Source: a candidate division KSB1 bacterium (GTDB taxonomy: Bacteria > Electryoneota > RPQS01). Taken from it: a stretch of 64,000 bases of DNA. The notes under the pieces are model-generated. The model was not told where the DNA came from and did no database searches. It worked only from the letters and a program-made list of their open reading frames with translations. The number at the start of each line of letters is the position of its first letter. Within the stretch, counting starts at the first letter, position 1. The stretch is from the NCBI GenBank assembly GCA_016214895.1, contig JACRMR010000002.1, positions 312,001 to 376,000 of the forward strand, read 5' to 3'. Shown here piece by piece: positions 1 through 10,766 of this stretch. Position numbers and translations under genes: made by a program.

Positions 1-2254
<2,254 letters not shown>

Positions 2255-2356
2255 TGCCTCTTTCCAGGGGGCGGGTTCAGCGGAAGGTGACAGACGCGCT
2301 CGCCCGAATATCGCGCCGCCGTGGGTAGAATGAAAACTAAGTGAAGCACCCGACCA

Positions 2357-2410
2357 GATTCCGGCGGGGTGGGGGCACCCCGCTCGGCGAGGTTACCCCG
2401 CTCGGCGAGG
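2357..2410. repeat. Dispersed hairpin repeat, copy 1 plus a half copy
   Basis: The element GATTCCGGCGGGG - loop - CACCCCGCTCGGCGAGG (2357-2392) is followed by an extra right half, TTACCCCGCTCGGCGAGG (2393-2410). The stem is GCGGGG/CCCCGC. The same flanks (ATTCCGG and CTCGGCG) recur at 17401, 17506, 37435, 37554, 60965 and 61006. It lies in the gap between metK and the upstream pyrophosphorylase gene. Confidence 0.7.
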
Positions 2411-2420
2411 ACTCTATGGC

Positions 2421-3416
2421 TCAATTCGTGATCGCGGAATCCGAGAGAATCTCGCTCGAATCGCCGAGATTGTAGCGCAGGAACTTGCCCACGATGGCCG
2501 AGTTGTTGCCCACCAGCGAGCCTTCAACGAGCGCGTTTTCCACGCGAGCGCCGTCCGCGAGAATCGAATCGCGGACCATCGCGTCACGTACGACCGCGCC
2601 GCGGGCCAGCGTCGCGTAAGGCCCGATTACGGAGCGCTCGATGGTCGTCTCCGGGTGAATGTACACCGGCGGAACCACCACAATATCCGGCCGGTCGTGC
2701 TGGCCGTTGCTGCCGTGCTGGTCCAACAGATGGCGATTCGTCGCCAGCAGCGTCTCGGGCTTGCCGCAGTCAAACCAACTCGTGACCGGAAATGTCATGA
2801 TCGGCTCACCCTGCTCCACCATTAATTGCAGCGCGTCGGTCAACTGGTACTCGCCGCGGGTCGTCAGTTGGCGATCGAATAGAACGTGGATGCAGCGTCG
2901 CAACAATTGCGCGTTGCGAATCATGTAGATCCCCACCAGCACCAAGTTCGATTTGGGATTCTCCGGCTTTTCGACGAGCCGCGAGACCCGACCGTGCTCG
3001 ATTTCGACGACACCGAACCGGCGCGGATCAGCGACCTCTTTCACGCCGAGCGCCGACCCGGTCGAATTGCCGATCACTCGACCGAGATCAATTTCGAAAA
3101 TCGTATCACCCAGAATCACCAGAACTTCGCGATCCTGCTCGTTCAGACCGAGCGATACGGCATGGCCAAGACCTTTCGGTTCCGACTGCACGATGAACTC
3201 CGCCGGAATCGAGTAGTTCTCCCGTACATATTGCTCGATCAAATCACCCATCTGCCCCACGACGAGCGAGACCTCCGTTACGCCCGCCGCCTGCAAGTGA
3301 TCGAGAATATGGCCGAGGATCGGCTTCCCCGCGACATTCAGCAGGACTTTGGGCAGCGTAAACGTGTGGGGCCGAAGTCGCGAGCCGACTCCGGCGACGG
3401 GGATGATCGCTTTCAA
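2421..3416 (-). CDS. NDP-sugar pyrophosphorylase (glucose-1-phosphate nucleotidyltransferase family)
   Basis: This likely transfers a nucleotide to a sugar-1-phosphate to give an activated sugar. The N-terminal motif AIIPVAGVGSRLRPHTFTLPK is the GxGxRLxPxT...PK signature of the family. Also seen are the metal-binding region VILGDTIF, VEKP, and a C-terminal stretch with hexapeptide-like repeats (about residues 235-320). The frame is open upstream to a TTG at 3500, but conserved sequence begins at the TTG at 3416, which has an AGAGG 11 nt upstream. A promoter at 3506-3534 puts the transcription start near 3499, which supports the internal TTG (331 residues). The substrate (glucose or mannose; dTTP or UTP) cannot be told from sequence. 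The upstream PGI/PMI neighbour suggests sugar activation. Confidence 0.88.
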   Translation of the reverse strand: MKAIIPVAGVGSRLRPHTFTLPKVLLNVAGKPILGHILDHLQAAGVTEVSLVVGQMGDLIEQYVRENYSIPAEFIVQSEPKGLGHAVSLGLNEQDREVLVILGDTIFEIDLGRVIGNSTGSALGVKEVADPRRFGVVEIEHGRVSRLVEKPENPKSNLVLVGIYMIRNAQLLRRCIHVLFDRQLTTRGEYQLTDALQLMVEQGEPIMTFPVTSWFDCGKPETLLATNRHLLDQHGSNGQHDRPDIVVVPPVYIHPETTIERSVIGPYATLARGAVVRDAMVRDSILADGARVENALVEGSLVGNNSAIVGKFLRYNLGDSSEILSDSAITN

Positions 3417-3505
3417 ATACCGGGAAGCCTCTGGGTGGTCAATGCGGGCGGCACGGGCCGGGCGCGGCAGGTGCCCAAGGACGGGTCGTGGAACGGGCAA
3501 ACCAA

Positions 3506-3534
3506 AATGTACGAACTTCCCCGGTCCTTTTCAA
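3506..3534 (-). promoter_or_regulatory. Sigma70-type promoter for the pyrophosphorylase gene
   Basis: On the minus strand TTGAAA (3534-3529), a 17-bp spacer and TACATT (3511-3506) form a good sigma70 promoter. It overlaps the stop codon of the PGI/PMI gene. The spacer and -10 share a 16-bp identical sequence with the promoter at 40172-40200. Confidence 0.6.
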
Positions 3535-4601
3535 GCCCGGGTAGTCGCCGATTTTATCCGCGAAATGTTAGGAATATCAAAGGGATCCGTCGCTCTCAGC
3601 AGCGCCAGGAAGACTGAGATGACGTCCAGGAACAAGAGGGACCGCAGCCCCGCTTCCAGCCGGACTTCAGATTCGGGCCAGAGTTCAGACGGGTCAATGG
3701 TCATGTGCGCAATCTGGAGGGAGTCCAACAACTCCCGCAGGGACGGACGCGGATCCACCAGCGGCGTGGACTCGCGCCACCCCCCGAGGAAGACCACCAG
3801 CGGTTGCGGCAACACCTGCCCCAGCGACGACCACGCCTCGACTTCGTTGTGGGCGAGTTCCGGCAGTTCGGCCACGTGCGACCAGGTCTTGGCGTTTTCG
3901 GCGAGTTGTGTGCGAAACCGAAAGGCCAACGCGCCGGTGACCGCGGGATCCACTGAGTAAATCACGGGAACGCGATCGACGAACTTCTCTGCCGCCGCGA
4001 GCGCAAGATTCGCCACCCGATCCAATTGCCGATAACGCGCGACATCCGTCGCGAGACGTTCCCATTGGAGCTCCAGCGGACGACTACCGTCAAACCCGTG
4101 GACTTCTTCCAGAATCGCGAGGAATGCCCCGAGACCAAAGCCGACCGCCGCGCGCGGCGGGTAGCCGCCCGGCAAGCGCAAATGCGGAATGCGATGTTGT
4201 ACCGCGAGTTCCTCCAGTCGGCCGCCGCTCGACATGCTGAACCAAATCCGCTGCGGCGGTACCTGCTGGAATGCCGTGACGGTTTCAATTGTGTTGCCGG
4301 AATAGCTGCTCAACAAGCGAGGATCAACGGATAAGCCGGAACTGCGACAGACCTGAATGCGCAGCGACACCAGCGGCGGCGTGAAACCAAACGCTTGCAC
4401 GAGGTCGCCCGCGACGGCGCTGCCGCCGAGACCGTACCACTCGACCGCGTCCGGGCGAGATAACGAATGATTGCGCGCGAACGCATGACCCAGCTCGAAG
4501 CCGCGACGAACCTGATCCGGCAGTTCCAGGGTCTTGCCGAGCATGTCCTGCGAATCCAGCGTCCGCAGCCGCTCGGCGGAAATATTCAAGTGCTTGGGCA
4601 T
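3531..4601 (-). CDS. Bifunctional phosphoglucose/phosphomannose isomerase (SIS family)
   Basis: This SIS-domain isomerase interconverts fructose-6-P with glucose-6-P or mannose-6-P. At 356 residues it matches the archaeal/bacterial PGI-PMI family, which is shorter than classical Pgi. Motifs are WYGLGGSAVAGDL (first SIS phosphate loop), LSSYSGNTIETV (SYSGNT sugar-phosphate motif), GGYPPRAAVG and the conserved ELAHNEVEAW near residue 250 with the catalytic-region His. It lies 28 bp after ptsI, on the same strand, so PTS-derived hexose phosphate would feed it. Confidence 0.9.
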   Translation of the reverse strand: MPKHLNISAERLRTLDSQDMLGKTLELPDQVRRGFELGHAFARNHSLSRPDAVEWYGLGGSAVAGDLVQAFGFTPPLVSLRIQVCRSSGLSVDPRLLSSYSGNTIETVTAFQQVPPQRIWFSMSSGGRLEELAVQHRIPHLRLPGGYPPRAAVGFGLGAFLAILEEVHGFDGSRPLELQWERLATDVARYRQLDRVANLALAAAEKFVDRVPVIYSVDPAVTGALAFRFRTQLAENAKTWSHVAELPELAHNEVEAWSSLGQVLPQPLVVFLGGWRESTPLVDPRPSLRELLDSLQIAHMTIDPSELWPESEVRLEAGLRSLLFLDVISVFLALLRATDPFDIPNISRIKSATTRA

Positions 4602-4629
4602 ATCGGGAGAGAATGAGGGACGAGCAGAA

Positions 4630-6435
4630 TTACGTGAACCAAATCGGAAGATCGGCCAGGCGCGATTTCAACTCGCCGCTGAGGTAGGTCTGGATCTCCG
4701 CCGCGGTCTTCATCCGCAGCGCCCGCGTCGCGATCTTGCGGCAATCCGCCATCGACAACGTGCGAATCGTCTTCTTGATCTCCGGAATCGCCGTCGCGTT
4801 CGTGGAGATCTCGTCGATTCCCAAACCGAGCAGCAGCGGCGCCGCCACCGGATTCGCGCCGAACTCGCCGCAAATTGCCACCGGAATCTTCGCCTTGTGC
4901 CCCGCGCGAATCGTCTGTTGAATCAGCCGCAACACAGCCGGATGAAACGAACGATAGTAGTTCGACACCATGTCGTTGCCGCGATCCGCCGCCACCGTGT
5001 ATTGCGTCAAATCGTTCGTGCCGATGGAAAAGAAATCGCTCTCCTCCGCCAAATGATCGGCAATCACAACGGCGGACGGAATCTCCACCATGATCCCGAT
5101 CTTGAGCTGCGGATCATGCGGAATCCGCAATCGGTCCAATTCCGCCGACGCTTCGGCCACGACGGCCTTGGCCTCGCGCAACTCCTCCAGCCCGGAGATA
5201 AACGGAAACATGATCCGGACATTGCCCCGCGACGACGCGCGCAAAATCGCCCGCAACTGCGCGCGAAACAAATCGCGCCGCGTCAGCGACACCCGAATCG
5301 CGCGATAGCCGAGAAACGGATTCTTTTCTTCCTTGAGATTTATGGATCCGTGCAGCTTGTCGCCGCCCAGATCGAACGTGCGAATCACCAGCGGCCGCGG
5401 CGCCAGAATCTCCGCCGCCCGGTCGTAAGTGTCGAACTGCTCGTTTTCGGTGGGGACGGTTTCACGCGTCAAGAACATGAACTCGCTGCGAAACAGACCC
5501 ACACCGGTCCCGCCGTGACCCAGCACCGACTCGGCTTCGTAGGGCAACTCAATGTTCCCCCACAGCTGAACTTCGTGGCCATCCGCGGTCTGCGCCGGCA
5601 GATCCTTGAGATTCTCCAGTGACGAGACGAACGCGCGATAGCGCTGCTGCTTGGCGCGATACTCCTCCAACGTGGATTCCGAGGGATGCACGATCACCTT
5701 GCCCGAGTTCCCGTTCAAAACGATCTGATCGCCCGCTTTTACCCGCCACGACAGGTCGGTTACCCCGACCACCGCCGGAATGTCCAGGGACCGCGCCAGA
5801 ATCGCCGTGTGCGATGTCAGACCGCCGGTATCGGCGGCAATCGCCTCGATCAGATGCCGGTCGAGGTGCAACGTATCGGTGGGAGAGAGATCATGCGCCA
5901 CGAGCACTACCGGTTCCGCCGGCGCTTCCGGCATCACATCGCCCTTCCCGCTGATGAACCGCAACAACCGGTTGCGCACGTCGCGAATATCCGCGGCCCG
6001 CTCGCGAAACAGCTCGCCTTCCGTCTTGTCCATGACATCGATCGCATGACCCAGCACGTCATTGACGATGTAGTCCACGCAAAACTGCTCGCGCGTGACC
6101 CGGGCGCGCACATCATCCTGGAACACCACATCGTCGAGAATCAACAGATGCGCGTCAAAGATCTTGGCGGCGGCAATCCCGGCCACCGATAGAGCGCGAT
6201 CCTTGGACCGCTCGATGGCCGCCGCCGTGGCGGTCAAGGCCTGCTCGAACTTCACCAGCTCCCCGGGAACTTCGCCGGGAGCAATCTTGCGCGGCTGCAC
6301 CACGGGCGTCTCGGGCACCAATAAGTGCACGCGGCCGATCGAGATCCCCGGCGAGGCCGGAATTCCGCGCAGCACCAGCTCACCGCCCGTATAGAGCGGG
6401 TGGCTGACCGTCGGCTTGGGAGGGCTAATCTTCAT
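4630..6435 (-). CDS. ptsI: Phosphoenolpyruvate-protein phosphotransferase (PTS enzyme I)
   Basis: EI takes phosphate from PEP and passes it to HPr. The protein has an N-terminal HPr-binding/phosphohistidine domain with GGLTSHTAILARSLDIPAVVG (active His about residue 209) and a C-terminal PEP-binding TIM barrel with RTFDLGGDK, DFFSIGTNDLTQYTVAADR and the active-site Cys in AICGEFGANP. The frame could start at a TTG at 6450, but the ATG at 6435 is preferred. It overlaps the end of ptsH by 11 nt, indicating coupling. Length is about 600 residues, normal for EI. Confidence 0.96.
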   Translation of the reverse strand: MKISPPKPTVSHPLYTGGELVLRGIPASPGISIGRVHLLVPETPVVQPRKIAPGEVPGELVKFEQALTATAAAIERSKDRALSVAGIAAAKIFDAHLLILDDVVFQDDVRARVTREQFCVDYIVNDVLGHAIDVMDKTEGELFRERAADIRDVRNRLLRFISGKGDVMPEAPAEPVVLVAHDLSPTDTLHLDRHLIEAIAADTGGLTSHTAILARSLDIPAVVGVTDLSWRVKAGDQIVLNGNSGKVIVHPSESTLEEYRAKQQRYRAFVSSLENLKDLPAQTADGHEVQLWGNIELPYEAESVLGHGGTGVGLFRSEFMFLTRETVPTENEQFDTYDRAAEILAPRPLVIRTFDLGGDKLHGSINLKEEKNPFLGYRAIRVSLTRRDLFRAQLRAILRASSRGNVRIMFPFISGLEELREAKAVVAEASAELDRLRIPHDPQLKIGIMVEIPSAVVIADHLAEESDFFSIGTNDLTQYTVAADRGNDMVSNYYRSFHPAVLRLIQQTIRAGHKAKIPVAICGEFGANPVAAPLLLGLGIDEISTNATAIPEIKKTIRTLSMADCRKIATRALRMKTAAEIQTYLSGELKSRLADLPIWFT

Positions 6436-6691
6436 GAAACTTGTTCTCAACCAGTTGAACCAATTCGTTCAACAGCGGCGCCTCGTCCTCACCGATACAT
6501 TCAATGATTAACTTGGACCCTTTACCGGCCGCCAGCATCATCACGCCCATAATGCTTTTCGCATTCACACGCATCCCGTCGCGAACGAGAAACACGTCCG
6601 ACTTGTAGCGGCCGGCGATCTTAGTGAACTGGGCCGCCGGCCGGACATGCAGTCCCAGCCGGTTCAGCAGCGTGACTTCTTTCTGAATCAT
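6425..6691 (-). CDS. ptsH: Phosphocarrier protein HPr
   Basis: HPr carries phosphate from EI to EIIA domains. Starting at the ATG at 6691 it is 88 residues, the usual size, and numbers exactly like model HPr: His15 in GLHVRPAA and Ser46 in AKSIMGVMML. Ser46 is the site used by HPr kinase in other bacteria, so regulatory phosphorylation is possible; no hprK was seen in the window. An upstream in-frame ATG at 6727 would add 12 residues overlapping the EIID end and is less likely. Confidence 0.95.
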   Translation of the reverse strand: MIQKEVTLLNRLGLHVRPAAQFTKIAGRYKSDVFLVRDGMRVNAKSIMGVMMLAAGKGSKLIIECIGEDEAPLLNELVQLVENKFHED

Positions 6692-6704
6692 GGGTTCGAT
6701 GAAC

Positions 6705-7445
6705 TCAAAGCAGAACTCCCAATGCAATCGCCGCGACCAACGATAGCAACAACGACAGCGTTACGGTCAGGCGCAACTTCTGCCCGGCCGTCATCACCGC
6801 GAAGGCCACCGCGAACTGCGCGAACAGTGGCCAGGCTCCCGACGAACTCCGGATGAGACTGACTCCCAACACCAGCCCCGCGACCACGACTCCGGTGCGA
6901 TTCAACGCCTTGCGAACCCGCCCTACCCACGGCTCGCCCAGCACCTGCAAAACCCGCTCGCCCAGTTCATATCCTCGGCGAACTGCGAAAACCCGCAACC
7001 GATACAGCGGAACGTTGTAAACGAGCAGGCAAATGGAAGCGGTCACCGCCCAACTGATGACCGAGGGCCAGAGCAGGATCGGAATGATCCCGGCGGCAAA
7101 CACGATCGGTTTCCAGCGATCCCAGATCAGCTGATCGCCCAGCAGTCCCAGCGGTCCCGCCAGCGACTCGCGCCACGAATTGAACTCGGCATCGCCCGCC
7201 GGCGATTTCTCCCGAAGCCGGCGCAAAATCGCGCCCTGCGCGTAAGCCGCGAATACCGGATGAGAATTCATGAAGCCCGCGGCGCGGCGCAACTCCGCCG
7301 CACGACCGCCGCCCCGGCGAAGAGCGGGCAGCAGCGAGAACAAATAGCCTGGCCCCTGCATCGTGCGGAAATTCAGCAGCGTTTGCAGGACATACGACCG
7401 CAACGCGATTTGCCGCGCGTCGGATTTGCTCAGAGTGTCAACCAT
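6705..7445 (-). CDS. PTS mannose/fructose/sorbose family EIID component
   Basis: EIID is the second membrane subunit of mannose-family permeases. The protein (246 residues from the ATG at 7445) begins with the family region ALRSYVLQTLLNFRTMQGPGYLFSLLP, has the N-terminal cytoplasmic part with FMNSHPVFAAYAQGAI, and ends in several hydrophobic segments from about residue 130. The start overlaps the EIIC stop by 16 nt. Seen next to it are EIIC, HPr and EI, but no EIIA or EIIB. Confidence 0.92.
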   Translation of the reverse strand: MVDTLSKSDARQIALRSYVLQTLLNFRTMQGPGYLFSLLPALRRGGGRAAELRRAAGFMNSHPVFAAYAQGAILRRLREKSPAGDAEFNSWRESLAGPLGLLGDQLIWDRWKPIVFAAGIIPILLWPSVISWAVTASICLLVYNVPLYRLRVFAVRRGYELGERVLQVLGEPWVGRVRKALNRTGVVVAGLVLGVSLIRSSSGAWPLFAQFAVAFAVMTAGQKLRLTVTLSLLLSLVAAIALGVLL

Positions 7446-8182
7446 GCAAGTCCTCCGGCGCTCGCGGCGATGAGACCGTACGCGACCACATTCCGTTTGC
7501 GAACAAACCGCGCGAAGAGCACGGCCGCCCCCGCGCCCAACAATCCCGGCCATAGCCCGGAAAACAGCGAGTCCGTCGCTTCGACGATGGAAGTAGGCAC
7601 TCCGAGTGCGGCATAGTCGCCCAAATAGAGGGCCAGCAGCGCGCGGCCAAAGCCGTAGCCGACCAGCGCCAGCAACGCGCCCGTGAGGGCGTGAATGGCG
7701 ACGGCGCCGAGAACGAGCAGACGAAACTGCAGCCGATCGTCTGCCGCGGCCGCCGACACGACACGCGGCGCGACATGATTCATGGCCTTGCGAACGAGCG
7801 GCGTCGCTTCCCCGCCGAGATATGACGCCAGCACGCCGGCCATCGTGGCAATCGCCAACACGAACCAGGCCGGTTCGCCCGCCGCCGTGGCCGGGACCGA
7901 GGCGGCCGTGGCCGTGGCGATCAGCGCGCCGACGTTTCCTTCCGGAAACTTCGCCGCTCCAATCGGCAAGCTGCCCAGCCACAAAAGCTGAAAACCCACG
8001 CCAAAGAACAAACCGATTTCGGGCCGACCCATCAGCAATCCGTACAGCGGACAGGCGATCAACGGCTGACAAATCATCAACTGTCCCACCGCGGTCGTGT
8101 CCAGATAGACAACCATTCCCGCGAGGGCCGCCGCTGTCCAGTGCACGATCAGAAGTCCCGTTCGATCATGAGCTGCGCCCAT
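7430..8182 (-). CDS. PTS mannose/fructose/sorbose family EIIC component
   Basis: EIIC forms the transport channel with EIID. The protein is strongly hydrophobic, about 250 residues, with family stretches TTAVGQLMICQPLIACPLYGLLMG, IGLFFGVGFQLLWLGSLPIGAAKFPEGNVGALIATA near the N-terminus and several membrane spans. The start is uncertain: an in-frame start at 8182 lies inside the preceding gene, and a GTG at 8146, just after the neighbour's stop, gives a more typical N-terminus. It is translationally linked to the EIID gene. Confidence 0.9.
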   Translation of the reverse strand: MGAAHDRTGLLIVHWTAAALAGMVVYLDTTAVGQLMICQPLIACPLYGLLMGRPEIGLFFGVGFQLLWLGSLPIGAAKFPEGNVGALIATATAASVPATAAGEPAWFVLAIATMAGVLASYLGGEATPLVRKAMNHVAPRVVSAAAADDRLQFRLLVLGAVAIHALTGALLALVGYGFGRALLALYLGDYAALGVPTSIVEATDSLFSGLWPGLLGAGAAVLFARFVRKRNVVAYGLIAASAGGLAWLTL

Positions 8183-9255
8183 TCGGCGAGCAGCTCGCGG
8201 TTCTCCGTCGGCGGGAGTTGCTCAAGGTATTTCAAAGCGCGATTGACGTGGCCGCGCGCGCGTTCCGCCGTGAAGCGTACTCCGCCGCGCCGCACCAGCA
8301 AGTCAGTGACCTCTTGAATCCGGCCGGGGGTCGCCTGCGGGTCGCCGAGCGTCGCCGAGATCAGTTCGCGCTCCACGGGCGTCGCATGGGCGTAGGCATG
8401 CCGCGCAATCACCGTCCGCTTGCCCTCGCGAATATCCGCCCCGACCGGCTTGCCCAGCGTTTGTTCATTGCCGATTAAACCGAGGATATCATCCTGAAGC
8501 TGAAATGCCGCACCGCACGCGCTGCAGAACTCCGCCAGCGCGACCGCCAGCGGATGATGGAGATTCGGAGTGTTCAAACCGATGGCCGCTCCGGTCGTCC
8601 CGCAGAACTCGTACAGCGCGCCAGTCTTCTTCCACAACATCGTCTCGATCTGCTCAATCGTGAGCTGGTCGATGGGAACGCGGGAGTATTGCACGTCCAA
8701 CATTTCGCCTTCGACCAGCGTGCAGAGCACGCGCGTGTCCAGTTCATTGATCAACGCCAGCGTCACTTCCGCATCGACGCCGAACTTGCGCGTCAATTCG
8801 GTCATCAGGCTGATCCCCCAGCCGTGCTGGACATCCCCGGCCAGCACCGCCACACTGACTCCGTAGTGCCGCGCTTCCGCGCCCGTGCCGAACAGGGCGT
8901 GCGTCGAAGGCTTGCGGAAGAATCGCTCGTGGACGGTGGGCTGGCCGCGCCGCATCGGATCCCGATCGATGATGTCATCGTGGACCAGCGTCCAGGTATG
9001 AAAGATCTCCGTGGCCGCCGCGACACTGATCGCCGTGGCTTCGTCCCCGCCGACCGCGCCGCAGCACAAGAGCAACACCGCCGGTCGCAGCCGCTTGCCG
9101 CCCGACGCGAAATAGCAGGTGACGGCCTCGCGCATGTCCTCCGGAGCGAAACGACTTACCGTTTCATGATTCAGGACATACGCCTGAACCGCGGAAACCC
9201 GACGTTCAATCTCCTCCTGAAGTCTTTGTGATAATTGAATTTGATAGGTAGGCAA
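8149..9255 (-). CDS. Polyprenyl (trans-isoprenyl) diphosphate synthase
   Basis: This enzyme adds isopentenyl diphosphate to allylic diphosphates to build isoprenoid chains. Motifs are GGKRLRPAVLLL, the first Asp-rich motif LVHDDIIDRDPMRRG, and the second, QLQDDILGL. At 368 residues it is slightly longer than usual, with an extra segment (STHALFGTGAEARHYG) before the GDVQHGW region. It starts at TTG (9255) with a GGAG 7 nt upstream, downstream of a good promoter (9285-9313). It leads the EIIC-EIID-HPr-EI run. Chain length and end product are not predictable here; quinone side chain or lipid carrier are both possible. Confidence 0.9.
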   Translation of the reverse strand: MPTYQIQLSQRLQEEIERRVSAVQAYVLNHETVSRFAPEDMREAVTCYFASGGKRLRPAVLLLCCGAVGGDEATAISVAAATEIFHTWTLVHDDIIDRDPMRRGQPTVHERFFRKPSTHALFGTGAEARHYGVSVAVLAGDVQHGWGISLMTELTRKFGVDAEVTLALINELDTRVLCTLVEGEMLDVQYSRVPIDQLTIEQIETMLWKKTGALYEFCGTTGAAIGLNTPNLHHPLAVALAEFCSACGAAFQLQDDILGLIGNEQTLGKPVGADIREGKRTVIARHAYAHATPVERELISATLGDPQATPGRIQEVTDLLVRRGGVRFTAERARGHVNRALKYLEQLPPTENRELLAEWAQLMIERDF

Positions 9256-9284
9256 CGACCAGCTCCGGAGGTTCTAAACTTCTA

Positions 9285-9313
9285 ATAATACACCCTTTCC
9301 CGCAGAATTGCAA
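9285..9313 (-). promoter_or_regulatory. Sigma70-type promoter of the polyprenyl synthase-PTS operon
   Basis: On the minus strand TTGCAA (9313-9308), a 17-bp spacer and TATTAT (9290-9285) sit about 30 bp upstream of the TTG start at 9255. This is probably the main promoter for the genes down to ptsI. Confidence 0.7.
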
Positions 9314-9366
9314 GCTGGTGTTGGTGCCGTTCAATGAACGGTCCGCAGCGCCGCCGCCCGTGCCGG

Positions 9367-9399
9367 AAAACTTCGCGGGCCGTCATCACGACGGCCCGC
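9367..9399 (-). terminator. Rho-independent terminator after the TolC-like gene
   Basis: A perfect 10-bp stem (GCGGGCCGTC / GACGGCCCGC, 9375-9399) with a 5-nt loop is followed on the minus strand by GAAGTTTT. It separates the TolC-like gene from the promoter of the next operon. Confidence 0.75.
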
Positions 9400-9428
9400 T
9401 GGCGTTTCCGTTCCATTGCGGATCGAGG

Positions 9429-10766
9429 CTACCGCAACTCCATCCCCACCGCCAACTCCAGCGCGATGAGATTACTCTGATACTCCAGCTGCTTCGACAG
9501 ATGATCGGTCTCCGCCTGTGCATAGGTGACCTGAGCATCGCGCAGGGACAACTGCGACGTGGCACCCAGCCGGTAACGCTCGCGCTCGAGTTCCAGCGTG
9601 CGCGAGGCCAACTCGCGATTGCGACCCGTAATTTGCAGCTGATTATACGCATTCTCGAGTGCGTAGAACGCATCGCGTACGTCGCGCTCCAGCGAAAGCT
9701 CAAGCTGCCGCGCCCGGTCCTCGGCCTTGTCCCGGTTCACGCGTTGCTGCACGACATCCAGCTCGCGACTGAAGCCGTCGAATAACGTCCAGCTCAACCG
9801 CAGCGAATAAGTTGCGTAGCGATTCTTCGGGTCCAAGGTCCACGCGTCACTCGTCCCATCGACCTGTTGCGACCGCGACCAGGTGGCGCCGAGCGACGCG
9901 GTCGGCAGGTAGTTCTGTTTAGTGCGCAACAGATTGTACCTCGCCACCTTCGAGCTCAGCCGGGCGATTTCCAGATCCGTGCGGTTGACGTAGGCCGAGT
10001 GGATCAAGTTATCCAACTCGAATTGAAACGGAGTGGCGTCGCCGAACTCCTCGATCGCATAATCGCTCTTCAGATCAATACCCAACGTCTGATTCAACTG
10101 CTCGCGAGCGGATTGCAGATCGCGCGCGGCGGAAGTAATGTCATTTTCCGCGCGGCCCAACGCGATTTGCGCCTGCAACACGTCCAGCTCCGTCACCGCG
10201 CCAACGTCGAATCGCGCCTTGGCCAGATCATAGGCATCTTGCCGCTGATCGCGCAACTTCTGGCTCAACTCGTGGAGCTTCTGCCGGGTCAGTACCAGTA
10301 CCGCCTGCGAGGCAATCGTCCGCGCCAGGGTCTTTCGCGCGTCACCGACCGTGAGGTTGTTGATCGTCTCTTGCGACTTCGCCATCTTGTAAAGGTAATA
10401 CCGCTGCGCTCCGTCAAACAGCAGCCAGCTCGCACTCAAGTCCTGCGACGACGAGCGGGAACTCCCCGTCCGACCCTCAGCGGAAACCGAACCGTCGGGA
10501 TTCGTAAACGTCGCGGTCGAATAGTGACTCTCCGAGAAGTTCGCACCCACCGAGGCGGTCGGCAGGAACTGGCCCGCCGCGTTCACCTTGCCGATCGCGT
10601 TCAGACGGATGTCCTGTTCCGTTTCATGGAGACCGGGATTATTGCGGAATCCGATCTGCACCAGCGAATCCACCGACAGGGGAGCGGTACTGTTCACCAA
10701 CGGGAAGGCGGATGCTGCCCAGGCAGGCATTGACAACAGAAGAAGAGCGGTAAGGCGATAGATCAT
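9429..10766 (-). CDS. TolC-family outer-membrane efflux protein
   Basis: The 445-residue protein has a signal peptide (MIYRLTALLLLSMPAWA), then two similar alpha-helical/beta repeats typical of outer-membrane efflux channels: ARFDVGAVTELDVLQAQIALGRAENDI in the first half and ERYRLGATSQLSLRDAQVTYAQAETD in the second. This fits a TolC-like trimeric exit duct for a tripartite exporter or type I secretion. No periplasmic adaptor or inner-membrane pump lies beside it. It overlaps the upstream cca stop by 4 nt (ATGA), so the two are probably cotranscribed. Confidence 0.9.
   Translation of the reverse strand: MIYRLTALLLLSMPAWAASAFPLVNSTAPLSVDSLVQIGFRNNPGLHETEQDIRLNAIGKVNAAGQFLPTASVGANFSESHYSTATFTNPDGSVSAEGRTGSSRSSSQDLSASWLLFDGAQRYYLYKMAKSQETINNLTVGDARKTLARTIASQAVLVLTRQKLHELSQKLRDQRQDAYDLAKARFDVGAVTELDVLQAQIALGRAENDITSAARDLQSAREQLNQTLGIDLKSDYAIEEFGDATPFQFELDNLIHSAYVNRTDLEIARLSSKVARYNLLRTKQNYLPTASLGATWSRSQQVDGTSDAWTLDPKNRYATYSLRLSWTLFDGFSRELDVVQQRVNRDKAEDRARQLELSLERDVRDAFYALENAYNQLQITGRNRELASRTLELERERYRLGATSQLSLRDAQVTYAQAETDHLSKQLEYQSNLIALELAVGMELR

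Noticed and set aside
2255-2420. Possible SAM riboswitch before metK
   Set aside because: No SAM-I/II/III core pattern seen; the structure present is the dispersed hairpin repeat.
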